DNA of 64,000 bases from Pseudomonas schmalbachii (lineage in GTDB: Bacteria; Pseudomonadota; Gammaproteobacteria; Pseudomonadales; Pseudomonadaceae), in NCBI RefSeq assembly GCF_017589465.1, contig NZ_JAELYA010000004.1, positions 186,001 to 250,000 on the forward strand, in the 5' to 3' direction. The first letter of the stretch is position 1; the number at the start of each line of letters is the position of its first letter. The notes below the pieces were generated by a model. It searched no databases and was not told the DNA's origin. It saw nothing but the letters and a program-made list of their open reading frames with translations. Below, one piece after another: positions 42,210 to 50,892 of the stretch. A program made the translations under genes and the position numbers.

Positions 42210-43145
42210 ATGGACACGTTACACGGAATGCGCACCTTCGCCCGGGTGGTCGATGCTGGCAGTTTCACGGCAGCGGCCAATGCCCTCGGGCTTTCCACCG
42301 CACAGGTTTCCCGCATCGTTTCGGACCTGGAATCGCACCTCCAGGCACGCCTGCTGCACCGCACCACCCGGCGTCTGGCGCTGACCGAGACCGGCGAGCG
42401 CTACCTGCAGCGCTGCCGGCAGATCATCGGCGAAGTGGATGAGGCAGAAGCAGAGGCCAGCGGCGCGCACCTGCGCCCGCGCGGGCGATTGCGCGTGCAC
42501 TCGCTGACCGGCCTCGGCCAGCAGCACCTGATCCCGCTGATCTCGCGCTATTGCGAGCTGTACCCCGAGGTCAACGTCGAGCTGACCCTGGCCCAGCGCC
42601 AGCCGGACATCCTCGAGGAAGGCCAGGACGTGGTGATCACCCGCGATCGCGAACTGCCCGACTCGGAATACGTCGCCCAGACCCTCGGCACCATCTACAG
42701 CGTGCTCTGCGCCAGCCCCGGCTACCTGCAGAAACGCGGCATCCCGCGCAGCGTCGAGGACCTGCACGAGCACCAGTGCCTGCGCCTGCTCGACCCGACC
42801 TTCCCGGAAGGCTGGGAATTCGACGAGGGCCGCGAGGAAAGCGTGATCCGCCCGCGCGACACCTTCATGGTCAACGTCGCCGAGGCCCTGGCCGGCGCCG
42901 CCCGGGCCGGCATGGGCATCTGCCTGCTGCCCAGCTACGTGGCCGCTCCGGCGCTGCGTCACCGGGCGCTGGTGCGGGTGTTGCCGGAGCATCGGCTGCA
43001 CGTACGACAGATCTTCGCCCTGTATCCGTCGCGGCGCTTTCTCGACGCGAAGATCCGCACCTGGGTGGAATTCCTCAAGGAAGAACTGCCGAAAGCCTTC
43101 GCCGATGACGAAAAGGTGCTGAACCACCAGTCCAACTGGGCCTGA
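42210..43145 (+). CDS. LysR-family transcriptional regulator
   Basis: The 311-residue protein has an N-terminal LysR winged helix (about residues 1-60; FTAAANALGLSTAQVSRIVSDLE pattern) and a C-terminal periplasmic-binding-like effector domain. The subgroup with TTRRLALTETGERYL is the CrgA/AaeR-type. No divergent gene is directly adjacent: the upstream 493 bases are repeats. The target is unknown. TATACT at 42176-42181 is a possible -10. Confidence 0.87.
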   Translation: MDTLHGMRTFARVVDAGSFTAAANALGLSTAQVSRIVSDLESHLQARLLHRTTRRLALTETGERYLQRCRQIIGEVDEAEAEASGAHLRPRGRLRVHSLTGLGQQHLIPLISRYCELYPEVNVELTLAQRQPDILEEGQDVVITRDRELPDSEYVAQTLGTIYSVLCASPGYLQKRGIPRSVEDLHEHQCLRLLDPTFPEGWEFDEGREESVIRPRDTFMVNVAEALAGAARAGMGICLLPSYVAAPALRHRALVRVLPEHRLHVRQIFALYPSRRFLDAKIRTWVEFLKEELPKAFADDEKVLNHQSNWA

Positions 43146-43249
43146 TGCCAGCAGGAGCCAGTTGCCGGGGCGATAGCCCTGTTTCAGATGTGGACATGAT
43201 GGCACTCGCTCGACAGCCGGCTGGCTTTTACAAAGAGCGGAACTCAATT

Positions 43250-43266
43250 GTTGCCTTTAAGGCAAC
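43250..43266. promoter_or_regulatory. Inverted repeat GTTGCCTT-T-AAGGCAAC
   Basis: Perfect 8-base arms around a single T lie 94 bases before the small secreted-protein gene. A one-base centre suits an operator better than a hairpin. Confidence 0.35.
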
Positions 43267-43359
43267 GCTCTATTGGTTGGCTGGCTATTTTTCCTACCAC
43301 TGTTACGCAATAACCTTTCTTCAACCCGGCCAATCGGGTGTTAAGAGAGGATTTCCACC

Positions 43360-43560
43360 ATGTCTCGTACTACTTGTGCTGCCGCCCTGCTTGCCCTGTG
43401 CTCGTTTTCTTTCGCTCAACTGAGCTTCGCCGAAGAGTCGCCGCTGATGGCCGACAAGCTGGTCAAGGCCAACCACGAAGCCCTCGCCGCCCAGCAGACC
43501 GGCGCCGCCGCCGAACGCACCGCCGGCCAGACCGTTGGCGACAGCCGCGCCGATTCCTGA
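43360..43560 (+). CDS. Small secreted protein of unknown function
   Basis: The 66-residue product has a clear Sec signal peptide (cleaved near LSFAEES, about residue 24), leaving a 42-residue Ala-rich, hydrophilic peptide. It has no cysteine in the mature part. The start ATG follows AGAGGA. It ends in a strong terminator (43615-43644), so it is a stand-alone unit. I do not recognise the family. Confidence 0.65.
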   Translation: MSRTTCAAALLALCSFSFAQLSFAEESPLMADKLVKANHEALAAQQTGAAAERTAGQTVGDSRADS

Positions 43561-43614
43561 TCGCTCCTGGTTCCCCCGGGAAGTCCGGAGCGTGAGCCGG
43601 ATTTCCCTAGTCTT

Positions 43615-43644
43615 GCGCCGCACATGATCTGCGGCGCTTTTTTT
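43615..43644 (+). terminator. Strong Rho-independent terminator
   Basis: The stem GCGCCGCA/TGCGGCGC with a 7-base loop is followed by seven T. It lies 55 bases after the small secreted-protein gene. Confidence 0.9.
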
Positions 43645-44296
43645 GTGCGGGCGATTTTTGTCGGAAGATTATTGCGAACGATGAGATAGTGTTTCGCCAA
43701 TAGGCGGCTTTATCGACATCGATATCATCAATACCATGAGAACCCTGCACTGATGTTGCTGCCGTAACAGCAAACGGCCAGTTTTTCACCAACTGTTCTG
43801 CTGAGTTATCCACAGCCCCCTCCCCGAATGCCGGCGCGGCATTCGCAACACCATCGATTTCTACGACGCCGATTCCCGATTGCTCCATATCGACGTCTTT
43901 CTCCGGCCGCTGTTACCTCCAGCGGCTTTTTTTTGAAAGGAGCTTTTGCAGGAGCGCGCCATGGGCGCGAATCGCGGGCATGGCCCGCTCCTACGGATAC
44001 TCCGGCGTTGCGATCCCCTCACCCCAACCCTCTCCCGGAGGGAGAGGGGGCGCGACGGTGTGAGGTGGTACACCGTGCCAGCCGGCGACTCCGAACAGTC
44101 CCCTCTCCCTTGAGGGAGAGGGCTAGGGCTAGGGTGAGGGGGTAGCTTCGCGACAATGCAAAGACAGCTGCTCTTACCGTCCTTCCTGACTTCCCGATAA
44201 TCCCCGAAGAGCCTTTTTTGCTCCTGGCGCAGCCTGCCGGACTGGTCCGGCATCGCCGCTGATCGCTACACTGCGCGGCCAACAAGGAGAAAATCG
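43645..44296. other. Gene-poor gap with an orphan terminator and repeat debris
   Basis: No protein gene is convincingly present. Bases 43835-43905 on the plus strand read as an open, codon-like stretch without a start and run into the terminator at 43906, which might be the tail of a decayed gene. After 43945 there is a degenerate GGAGCGGGCCATG REP pair (43948-43995) and a CCCTCACC/CTCTCCC element (44018-44142). Confidence 0.45.
43906..43934 (+). terminator. Orphan Rho-independent terminator
   Basis: The stem GCCGCTG/CAGCGGC with a 7-base loop is followed by eight T on the plus strand. No intact gene ends before it; an unannotated RNA or gene remnant between 43645 and 43905 is implied. Confidence 0.8.
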
Positions 44297-45175
44297 ATGC
44301 ACTTGCTGCCCTGGTCCCATGCGAGTTCCGCCGGCTTCACCCTGCGCGGCTGGCACAGCGAGCCGTCCGGCAAACCCCTGCTGCACTTCATCCACGGCAA
44401 TGGTTTCTGCACCCGCGCCTACGAGCCGATGCTCAAGCGCCTGGCCGAAGAGTTCGACCTGTGGATGTGCGACATGCAGGGCCACGGCGAGAGCGACCAC
44501 GGCGGCCGCTTCCACGGCTGGAACCGCAACGCGGAAATGGCGGTGGAGGCCTTCGAGGCCGGGCGCGGAATCTTTGGCGAGGTCCCGCGCATGGCCTGCG
44601 GGCACAGTTTCGGCGGGGTGCTGACCAGCCTGATCCTGTCCCGTCATCCGCAGCTGTTCCAGCGCGCCGTGCTGCTCGATCCGGTGTTGTTCACCCCGGC
44701 GATGATCGGCGTGATGGCGCTCTCCGAAGTGCTCGGCCTGCACAAGCGCCGCACCATGGTGCAGAAGGCGCGCGCCCGGCGCAGCCAGTGGCCGGACCGC
44801 GCCGCCGCCTACGCCGGCCTGCACGGGCGCGGCATCTTCAAGGGCTGGACCGATGCGGCGCTGTGGGCCTACGTGGAACACGCGATGAAGGCAGTGGACA
44901 GCGGCGTCGAACTGAAATGCCGGCCGAGCCGCGAAGCGGAAATCTTCAGTTCGTTCCCCAAGCGCCTGTGGCCGTCGCTGGGCAAGGTGGTGACGCCGAC
45001 GCAGGTGCTGTTCGGCGAACACACCTACCCGTTCGTGCCCAAGGCGGTGGCGCGCTGGTGTGCGCAGAACTCGCAGATCAGCGCCCATTGCGTACCGGGC
45101 GGGCACTGCTTCATGCAGGAATTCCCGGACGACAGCGCCGAGCGCACCATGCGCTTCCTGCTCGGGCACGAGTGA
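44297..45175 (+). CDS. Alpha/beta hydrolase
   Basis: The 292-residue protein has the alpha/beta-hydrolase fold: HGNGFCTRAYEP gives the oxyanion turn, the nucleophile is Ser104 in CGHSFGG, and the likely His is His270 in PGGHCFMQE. AAGGAG precedes ATG 44297. There is no signal peptide, so it is cytoplasmic. The substrate is unknown; esterase or thioesterase activity is possible. Repeats flank it on both sides. Confidence 0.85.
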   Translation: MHLLPWSHASSAGFTLRGWHSEPSGKPLLHFIHGNGFCTRAYEPMLKRLAEEFDLWMCDMQGHGESDHGGRFHGWNRNAEMAVEAFEAGRGIFGEVPRMACGHSFGGVLTSLILSRHPQLFQRAVLLDPVLFTPAMIGVMALSEVLGLHKRRTMVQKARARRSQWPDRAAAYAGLHGRGIFKGWTDAALWAYVEHAMKAVDSGVELKCRPSREAEIFSSFPKRLWPSLGKVVTPTQVLFGEHTYPFVPKAVARWCAQNSQISAHCVPGGHCFMQEFPDDSAERTMRFLLGHE

Positions 45176-45202
45176 CTGGAGGATGGATCGGAGTTAACGG
45201 AA

Positions 45203-45398
45203 GTGGTGGATGGAAGAGCGCCATCCACCCTGCGCGGGGTGATATCGGAAGGTGGGTAGGGCGGAGCATCTTCCGTAGGATGGGTTGAGCGCAGCGATAC
45301 CCATGAATGCCGCAAATGATGGGTATCGCAAGCTCAACCCATCCTACGCGGGCATCGGTGCCAGGAAATGGTGGATGGAAGGGTGCCATCCACCCTAC
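45203..45398. repeat. Repeat block: GTGGATGGAAGAGCGCC halves around a full GTAGGATGGG element
   Basis: Half copies of the GGGTGGAT family lie at 45203-45234 and 45370-45398. Between them a complete GTAGGATGGGTTGAGC palindrome spans 45275-45347. The block fills the gap between convergent genes. Confidence 0.75.
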
Positions 45399-45401
45399 GT
45401 G

Positions 45402-45863
45402 TCAGTCGCCGAACTTCTTTGTCTGGTGGGCGCGCCGCCATTCGTCGAGGTGCACCACTTCGGCGCTGCGCTGCGGCGGGCGCGGCTCGTCGAATACCGC
45501 ATCCACTATCGTATCGTCGACCGGGGCCTGCGCCGGAGCCTGTGGTTGCGGCTCGAAGCGGAACGGCGCCAGTTCGATCCGCCCGGGTTGCTGGCCGAGC
45601 ATGACGATGCTGCCGGCGTAGCGTTCCTGGCCGGTGGAGGTGAATTCGAATCCGTACTCCCGGGCCAGGCGCAACTGGCCGCGCTGGTCGCGGCGCAGGC
45701 GCAGCCGGCGCAGGGCGACGTTCTCATCCAGCAGCTCGACGCCCTGCCGCGTGCAATGCTGCTTCACCAGCATCAATGCGCGCTCGCGGATGCCATGGGC
45801 ACGCCACCACCAGGCAGCGACTGTGGCCAGCAGCATGAATGCGAAAAGGTTGCCCAAAGTCAC
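45402..45863 (-). CDS. DUF3301-type small membrane-anchored protein
   Basis: The 153-residue protein starts at GTG 45863, eight bases after GGAG, and opens with one membrane helix (LFAFMLLATVAAWWW). A charged cytoplasmic part follows with RLRRDQRGQLRLAREYGFEF and TGQERYAGSIVMLG, the pattern of DUF3301 proteins. It is divergent from pdxY. Function is unknown. A longer frame upstream lacks support. Confidence 0.7.
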   Translation of the reverse strand: MTLGNLFAFMLLATVAAWWWRAHGIRERALMLVKQHCTRQGVELLDENVALRRLRLRRDQRGQLRLAREYGFEFTSTGQERYAGSIVMLGQQPGRIELAPFRFEPQPQAPAQAPVDDTIVDAVFDEPRPPQRSAEVVHLDEWRRAHQTKKFGD

Positions 45864-45988
45864 TTCCAAGGCTCCGCTCCGGGGTAGGCATTCCAGCTTA
45901 CCCACTCTACCGACCCGCGGCGAGTGGCGGTTGTTTTCAGCGTGCGAATTGCGCCCCATACTGCGGCATTCTGCAGTAGGACACCGCC

Positions 45989-46855
45989 ATGCCGCGCACT
46001 CCGCACATCCTCACCATCCAGTCCCACGTCGTCTTCGGCCATGCCGGCAACAGCGCCGCCGAGTTTCCCATGCGCCGCATCGGCGTGAATGTCTGGCCGC
46101 TGAACACCGTGCAGTTCTCCAATCACACCCAGTATGGCCACTGGACCGGACAGGTGCTGCCGCCGGAGCAGATTCCGGCGCTGGTGGACGGCATCGCCGC
46201 GATCGGCGAGCTGGGCAACTGCGATGCGGTGCTCTCCGGCTATCTCGGCAGCGCGGCGCAGGGGCGGGCGATTCTCGACGTGGTGGCGCGCATCCGCGAG
46301 GCCAATCCGCGGGCGGTGTACGTCTGCGACCCGGTGATGGGGCATCCGGAGAAGGGCTGCATCGTCGCCCCGGAGGTCAGCCAGTTCCTTCTCGACGAGG
46401 CCGCCGCGGTGGCCGACTACCTGTGTCCGAACCAGCTCGAACTGGACAGCTTCTGCGACCGCAATCCGACCTCCCTGGAAGACTGCGTGGAAATGGCGCG
46501 CGGCCTGCTGGCGTACGGACCGAAGGCGATCCTGGTGAAGCACCTGAACTACCCGGGCAAGCCGGCCGACGTGTTCGAGATGCTGCTGGTTTCGGCGAAT
46601 GAGACCTGGCACCTGCGCCGCCCGCTGCTGGCCTTCCCGCGCCAGCCGGTGGGTGTCGGCGACCTCATGTCCGGCCTGTTCCTCGCCCGCCTGCTGCTCG
46701 GCGACACGCCGCGCGCGGCCTTCGAATTCAGCGCCGCGGCGGTGCATGAAGTGCTGCTGGAAACCCAGGCCTGCGGCAGCTACGAGCTGGAACTGGTCCG
46801 CGCCCAGGACCGCATTGCCCACCCGCGCATCAGGTTCGAAGCACAGCTCCTGTAG
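45989..46855 (+). CDS. pdxY: Pyridoxal kinase PdxY
   Basis: The 288-residue ribokinase-like enzyme phosphorylates pyridoxal to PLP in the salvage path. It shows [18 protein letters not shown], the PdxY signature, [15 protein letters not shown], and a [16 protein letters not shown]/anion-hole segment with the catalytic Asp. Its TAG stop codon is the TAG of a GTAGGTTGG repeat. Many PLP enzymes lie in the window, but there is no operon link. Confidence 0.93.
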   Translation: MPRTPHILTIQSHVVFGHAGNSAAEFPMRRIGVNVWPLNTVQFSNHTQYGHWTGQVLPPEQIPALVDGIAAIGELGNCDAVLSGYLGSAAQGRAILDVVARIREANPRAVYVCDPVMGHPEKGCIVAPEVSQFLLDEAAAVADYLCPNQLELDSFCDRNPTSLEDCVEMARGLLAYGPKAILVKHLNYPGKPADVFEMLLVSANETWHLRRPLLAFPRQPVGVGDLMSGLFLARLLLGDTPRAAFEFSAAAVHEVLLETQACGSYELELVRAQDRIAHPRIRFEAQLL

Positions 46856-46934
46856 GTTGGTGCTGAGCGCAGCGAAGCCCAACGTTGCCATGCCCACCAG
46901 ATGTTGGGCTTCACTGCGTTCAGCACCAACCTAC
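46852..46934. repeat. GTAGGTTGG element filling the pdxY/antiporter gap and supplying both stop codons
   Basis: The 83-base palindrome runs from GTAGGTTGGTGCTGAGC to AGCACCAACCTAC. Its left TAG (46853-46855) ends pdxY and its right CTA (46931-46933) is the TAG stop of the convergent antiporter gene. The whole intergenic region is the element. Confidence 0.9.
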
Positions 46935-48619
46935 GCGGCGGTGGCGCTGGCTCCTTGGTCTTCATCCAGCCCCAGGCGCTGGAACATTCCGCGGGCGATT
47001 TCGCGTTCGCCCATGATCACCAGGTCGGCGCCGTTCTGCTCCAGGTAGTCCACCTCGGCGTCGAAGTGCGCGCGGGCGATGATGTCCAGTTGCGGGTTGA
47101 TCGCGCGGGCGTGGCTGGCGATCTGGCCGGCCTCGAAGCCGTTGGGGATGGCGATCAGCAGCCAGCGCGCCGAGGTGATGTTGGCGTAGGCCAGCACGTC
47201 CGGATTGGCGGCGTTGCCGACCACCACGCAGAGGCCCGTCTCGCGCAGCTCGGCGGCCTTCTCGCGCTTGTCCTCGATCACCACCAGCGGCACCCCGGCC
47301 TTGCGCAGCCGAGCGCTGACCAGGCTGCCGACGCGGCCGTGGCCGATGAGGATCGCGTGGTCGTGCTCGCGCACCGGCGGCGGCAGGTCCAGGTCCACCG
47401 GTGCTGCGGCTCCTGAAGCGGCCTCGGCCTTGCGCTCCTGGCGTGCCTCCAGGCGGCCGATGGCGATGAACAGCAGCGGGTTGACCAGGATCGACAGGAT
47501 CGCCCCGGCCAGCACCAGGTCGCGGCCCTGTTCCGGCAGCAGTTCCAGGCTGACGCCCAGGCCGATCAGGATGAAGGAGAACTCGCCGATCTGCGCCAGG
47601 CTGGCGGCGATGGTCAGCGCGGTGTTGTTCGGATGGCCGAAGGCGCGAACGATGACATAGGCCGCCACCGACTTGCCGAACACGATGACCAGGAAGGTGG
47701 CCAGTACCGGCAGCGGCTCCTGGATCAGGATCGCCGGGTTGAACAGCATGCCCACCGAGACGAAGAACAGCACGGCGAAGGCATCGCGCAGCGGCAGCGA
47801 GTTTTCCGCCGCCTCATGGCTGAGTTCCGATTCGTTGAGAATCATCCCGGCGAAGAACGCGCCGAGGGCGAAGGACACGCCGAACAGCACCGCCGAGCCG
47901 TAGGCGATGCCGAGGGCGATGGCCAGCACGGCAAGGGTGAACAGCTCGCGCGAGCCGGTCGCGGCGATGCGCTCCAGCACCCAGGGCACCAGGCGCCGGC
48001 CGCCGAAGATCATCAGCGCTACGAAGGCGGCGACCTTGCCGAGGGTCAGCAGCAGCGGCAGCAGCAGGCCGCCGTCGCTGCCGTCGGACTTGCCGCCCAG
48101 CGAGCCGGCCAGCGCCGGCAGCAGCACGAGGGTGAGGACCATCGCCAGATCCTCGACGATCAGCCAGCCGATGGCGATGCGTCCGCGCTTGGTATCGATG
48201 ATCCCGCGCTGTTCGAGGGCGCGCAGCAGCACCACGGTACTGGCTACCGACAGCGCCAGGCCGAACACCAGCCCGCCGCCGAGCTCCCAGTCCATGAACC
48301 AGGCGAGGCCCATGCCGAGCAGGGTGGCGACGCCGATCTGCACCACCGCGCCGGGAATGGCGATGGCCTTCACCGACAGCAGGTCTTTCAGGGAGAAGTG
48401 CAGGCCGACACCGAACATCAGCAAGATGACGCCAAGTTCGGCGATCTCCTGGGAAAGTGCCTGGTCAGCGACGTAGCCGGGGGTGAACGGGCCGGCCAGT
48501 ACGCCGGCCAGCAGGTAGCCGACCAGCGGCGAGATACGCAGCCGGTTGGCCAGCGCGCCGAGGATGAAGGCCAGTACGAAGCCGGCGGCAAGGGTGGTCA
48601 GTAGCGGGGTGTGATGCAT
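46931..48619 (-). CDS. YbaL-type K+/H+ (CPA2) antiporter
   Basis: The 562-residue protein has about 12 membrane helices of the CPA2 Na+/H+ exchanger domain (LVGYLLAGVLAGPFTPG; GVILLMFGVGLHFS; SLAQIGEFSFILIGLG) and a C-terminal TrkA-N domain (about residues 400-530) with HAILIGHGRVGSLV, a Rossmann NAD-binding site. This is the YbaL/KefB-like family of cation efflux. The stop lies in a repeat. The last residues (ATAA) have no special feature. Confidence 0.88.
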   Translation of the reverse strand: MHHTPLLTTLAAGFVLAFILGALANRLRISPLVGYLLAGVLAGPFTPGYVADQALSQEIAELGVILLMFGVGLHFSLKDLLSVKAIAIPGAVVQIGVATLLGMGLAWFMDWELGGGLVFGLALSVASTVVLLRALEQRGIIDTKRGRIAIGWLIVEDLAMVLTLVLLPALAGSLGGKSDGSDGGLLLPLLLTLGKVAAFVALMIFGGRRLVPWVLERIAATGSRELFTLAVLAIALGIAYGSAVLFGVSFALGAFFAGMILNESELSHEAAENSLPLRDAFAVLFFVSVGMLFNPAILIQEPLPVLATFLVIVFGKSVAAYVIVRAFGHPNNTALTIAASLAQIGEFSFILIGLGVSLELLPEQGRDLVLAGAILSILVNPLLFIAIGRLEARQERKAEAASGAAAPVDLDLPPPVREHDHAILIGHGRVGSLVSARLRKAGVPLVVIEDKREKAAELRETGLCVVVGNAANPDVLAYANITSARWLLIAIPNGFEAGQIASHARAINPQLDIIARAHFDAEVDYLEQNGADLVIMGEREIARGMFQRLGLDEDQGASATAA

Positions 48620-48730
48620 CTGGGCTCCGGGCTCACAGGGAGCGGCCGCCGGTGCTGCCGGCCGCTCGATGGTGGGTCACGGGGGATAACCCGCGCAGGG
48701 AAGGAGTGTAGGCGTCGATTCGCCAGAGAT

Positions 48731-48999
48731 TAGGGTCTGTTGCCGTTTCGTTCGCGAGCCGCGTTGCTGCGCCAAATGGCGCCAGGCAAGGCGCGGGATG
48801 CAGGTAATGGTCATTCCCTTGCCAAGTCCCGCAACGCAGCATGGCGCCATTTGGCGCGCAACCCGGAGGGCCGGGCCGGTTTTTACGCGGTGCTGCGTTA
48901 TTCGTCGTTCATTGGGAATGCCAAACTACTCTCCTCATGCCTTGCCCCGCGTAAAAACCGGCTCCGGCGCGGCCACGAACGAAACGGTAACAGACCCTA
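48731..48999. mobile_element. MITE-like element with long terminal inverted repeats and TA flanks
   Basis: The ends GGGTCTGTTGCCGTTTCGTT (from 48733) and the inverse of GGGTCTGTTACCGTTTCGTT (to 48997) match over at least 22 bases with one difference. Each is flanked outside by TA, as after Tc1/mariner-IS630-type insertion. Inside are further inverted pairs, including CGCCAAATGGCGCCA and CCGGTTTTTACGCGG with their inverses. No transposase is encoded in about 265 bases. Confidence 0.75.
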
Positions 49000-49050
49000 G
49001 GTTAACCTGTTGATGCGCGGTGTTTTTTCATCCGGTGCCAGGATTTCTTA

Positions 49051-49554
49051 TCAAGACATGTCATCGCCGCTCAGATGCTCCTCGCGAATCGCCTGGTAGC
49101 GCTGTTCCAGCTCCTGGCGCAACTGCCGGCGGTGCTGGGCCTGCAGGTAGCGGCGCTTCTCCTCGCGGGTCTGCGGTTGCAGTGGCGGCACGGCGATGGG
49201 TGTGCGCTGGTCGTCCAGCGCGACCATGGTGAAGAAGCAGCTGTTGGTGTGGCGCACCGACTTCTCGCGGATGTTCTCGGTGATCACCTTCACGCCGATC
49301 TCCATCGAGGTGCGCCCGGTGTAGTTGACCGAGGCGAGGAAGGTGACCAGTTCGCCGACGTGGATCGGCTCGCGGAAGGTCACCTGGTCCACCGACAGGG
49401 TCACCACGTAGTGGCCGGCATAGCGGCTGGCGCAGGCGTAGGCGACTTCGTCGAGGTACTTGAGCAGGGTGCCGCCGTGGACATTGCCGGAGAAGTTGGC
49501 CATGTCCGGGGTCATCAGCACGGTCATGCTGAGCTGGTTGTTGCCGGGTTCCAT
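49051..49554 (-). CDS. Acyl-CoA thioesterase (hotdog fold)
   Basis: The 167-residue protein is a YciA/BACH-type hotdog thioesterase: MANFSGNVHGGTLLKYLDE contains the N-x-H-G-G catalytic segment and SVDQVTFREPIHVGELV follows. Its C-terminal 45 residues are a charged helix (REEKRRYLQAQHRRQLRQ). It hydrolyses acyl-CoAs in the cytoplasm; chain length is unknown. A repeat-rich gap follows upstream. Confidence 0.88.
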   Translation of the reverse strand: MEPGNNQLSMTVLMTPDMANFSGNVHGGTLLKYLDEVAYACASRYAGHYVVTLSVDQVTFREPIHVGELVTFLASVNYTGRTSMEIGVKVITENIREKSVRHTNSCFFTMVALDDQRTPIAVPPLQPQTREEKRRYLQAQHRRQLRQELEQRYQAIREEHLSGDDMS

Positions 49555-49585
49555 AACTGCTGCCTCGCGATCACGGTTCAGGACT

Positions 49586-49844
49586 GTAGGTTGGTGCTGA
49601 GCGCAGCGAAGCCCAACATCCGCCGGGCAGCGGCACCGTTGGGCTTCGCAAGCTCAGCGCCAACCTACGTGGAGTCAGTTCGTAGGGTGGACAACGCGAA
49701 GCTTGTCCACCGCCCCGTCGCACCGCGCTTGATGGTGGAAAGGCGGGGCGGCCATCCGCTTCGCCGTTTTCCACCCTACGTTCTACAAGGCATTGCCCCG
49801 GCCGACCGTAGGAGCGGGCCATCGCGGCCATGGGCCGCTCCTAC
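49586..49844. repeat. Three repeat elements in tandem
   Basis: A full GTAGGTTGG element (49586-49668), a GTAGGGTGGAC...CCACCCTAC element (49682-49779) and a GTAGGAGCGGGCC REP (49808-49844) fill most of 49555-49870. Confidence 0.8.
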
Positions 49845-49870
49845 AACGGCAACCGTGCGGGGAGTCCTTT

Positions 49871-50629
49871 TCAGCGGCCGGCGGAGAGGCCGAAGTCGAT
49901 GGCCAGGTCGGCGCCGGTGATCGCCTCGGACTGCGGGCTGCACAGGTACCAGACCAGTTCGGCGACCTCTTCCGGGCGGATGAAGCGCGATGCCTTGCCC
50001 TGTGGATAATCCTTCAGCAGGGCGCGCTTGTAGCTGTCCGGGTTGCCCTGGCCGTAGCGTTCGGCCTGGTAGTCGAGCATCGGCGTGGCGATGTCGGCCG
50101 GCGAGATGGCGTTGACCCGCACGCCCTGCTCGGCCAGTTCCAGCGCCAGGGTGCGGGTGAGCATGGTCAGCGCCGACTTGCTCGCGCAGTACGCCGCCGA
50201 GCCGCGATAGGCCTGGCGGCCGGAATCGCTGGAGATGTTGACGATGCAGCCGTGGTTTTCCTTCAGGTAGGGAATCGCCGCCTGGCACATGTAGAACGCC
50301 GCCTTCAGGTTGACCCCCAGCACGAGGTCGAAGTCGTCCTCGTTGAAGCTTTCCACCGGCCCTTCGCGCCACACCCCGGCGGCGTTGATCAGCGCATCCA
50401 GGCGTCCCGTTCGGGCGAGGATGTCGGATACCAGGCTCTGGCAATGGTCGGCGCGGCGCAGGTCGGCGACCGCGCTGGCGTCCAGCGGCACCTGCGCGTT
50501 GAGGGCGTGCAGCCCGCTCCTGTCGACATCGGTCGCGGCGATGCGCCAGTGGCTCTGGGCGAAACGCTGGGCGATGGCCTTGCCCAGGCCTCCGGCGGCG
50601 CCGGTGATCAGAACTACGGGGGTGCTCAT
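49871..50629 (-). CDS. Short-chain dehydrogenase/reductase
   Basis: The 252-residue protein is a classical SDR: TGAAGGLGKAIA binds NAD(P), NAAG follows at about residue 85, and the catalytic Ser-Tyr-Lys is in NISSDSG and YCASKSA. It lies downstream of the gamma-glutamyl ligase and aminotransferase on the same strand but is separated from the ligase by 263 bases with a repeat. The substrate is unknown. Confidence 0.87.
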   Translation of the reverse strand: MSTPVVLITGAAGGLGKAIAQRFAQSHWRIAATDVDRSGLHALNAQVPLDASAVADLRRADHCQSLVSDILARTGRLDALINAAGVWREGPVESFNEDDFDLVLGVNLKAAFYMCQAAIPYLKENHGCIVNISSDSGRQAYRGSAAYCASKSALTMLTRTLALELAEQGVRVNAISPADIATPMLDYQAERYGQGNPDSYKRALLKDYPQGKASRFIRPEEVAELVWYLCSPQSEAITGADLAIDFGLSAGR

Positions 50630-50801
50630 TGTCTGTGCAGTCTCCCTGCCTGAGAGGGAACGGCAGGCCGGCAGGCAGTACCGGCGCGTTGCCGTCGTGA
50701 CCGGGCGGAGCGGACGCGCCGCCCGTATTTACTGACCAAGCAAAGACCAGAAGTTTCGCTTTGCCAGCGGTTTTTTTTCATTGCCGATGGTCGGGCCGGA
50801 C

Positions 50802-50884
50802 GTAGGTTGGCGCTGAGCTTGCGAAGCCCAACATCTGCTGAGCTGTGGCACCGTTGGGCTTCACTGCGTTCAGCGCCAACCTAC
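50802..50884. repeat. GTAGGTTGGCGCTGAGC palindromic element
   Basis: A complete 83-base element lies eight bases downstream of the ligase gene end. Confidence 0.85.
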
Positions 50885-50892
50885 GAAGAGCC

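Noticed and set aside
43607..43888. Minus-strand 93-codon frame between the small secreted protein and the hydrolase
   Set aside because: It overlaps a strong plus-strand terminator, has no good ribosome site and no recognisable features.
22990..44142. CTCTCCC/GGGAGAGGG repeats as a CRISPR array
   Set aside because: They are dispersed, inverted and single at each site, with no regular spacers or cas genes.
48740..49013. Two short open frames inside the TA-flanked element
   Set aside because: They lie within inverted repeats, have no ribosome sites and do not resemble a transposase.
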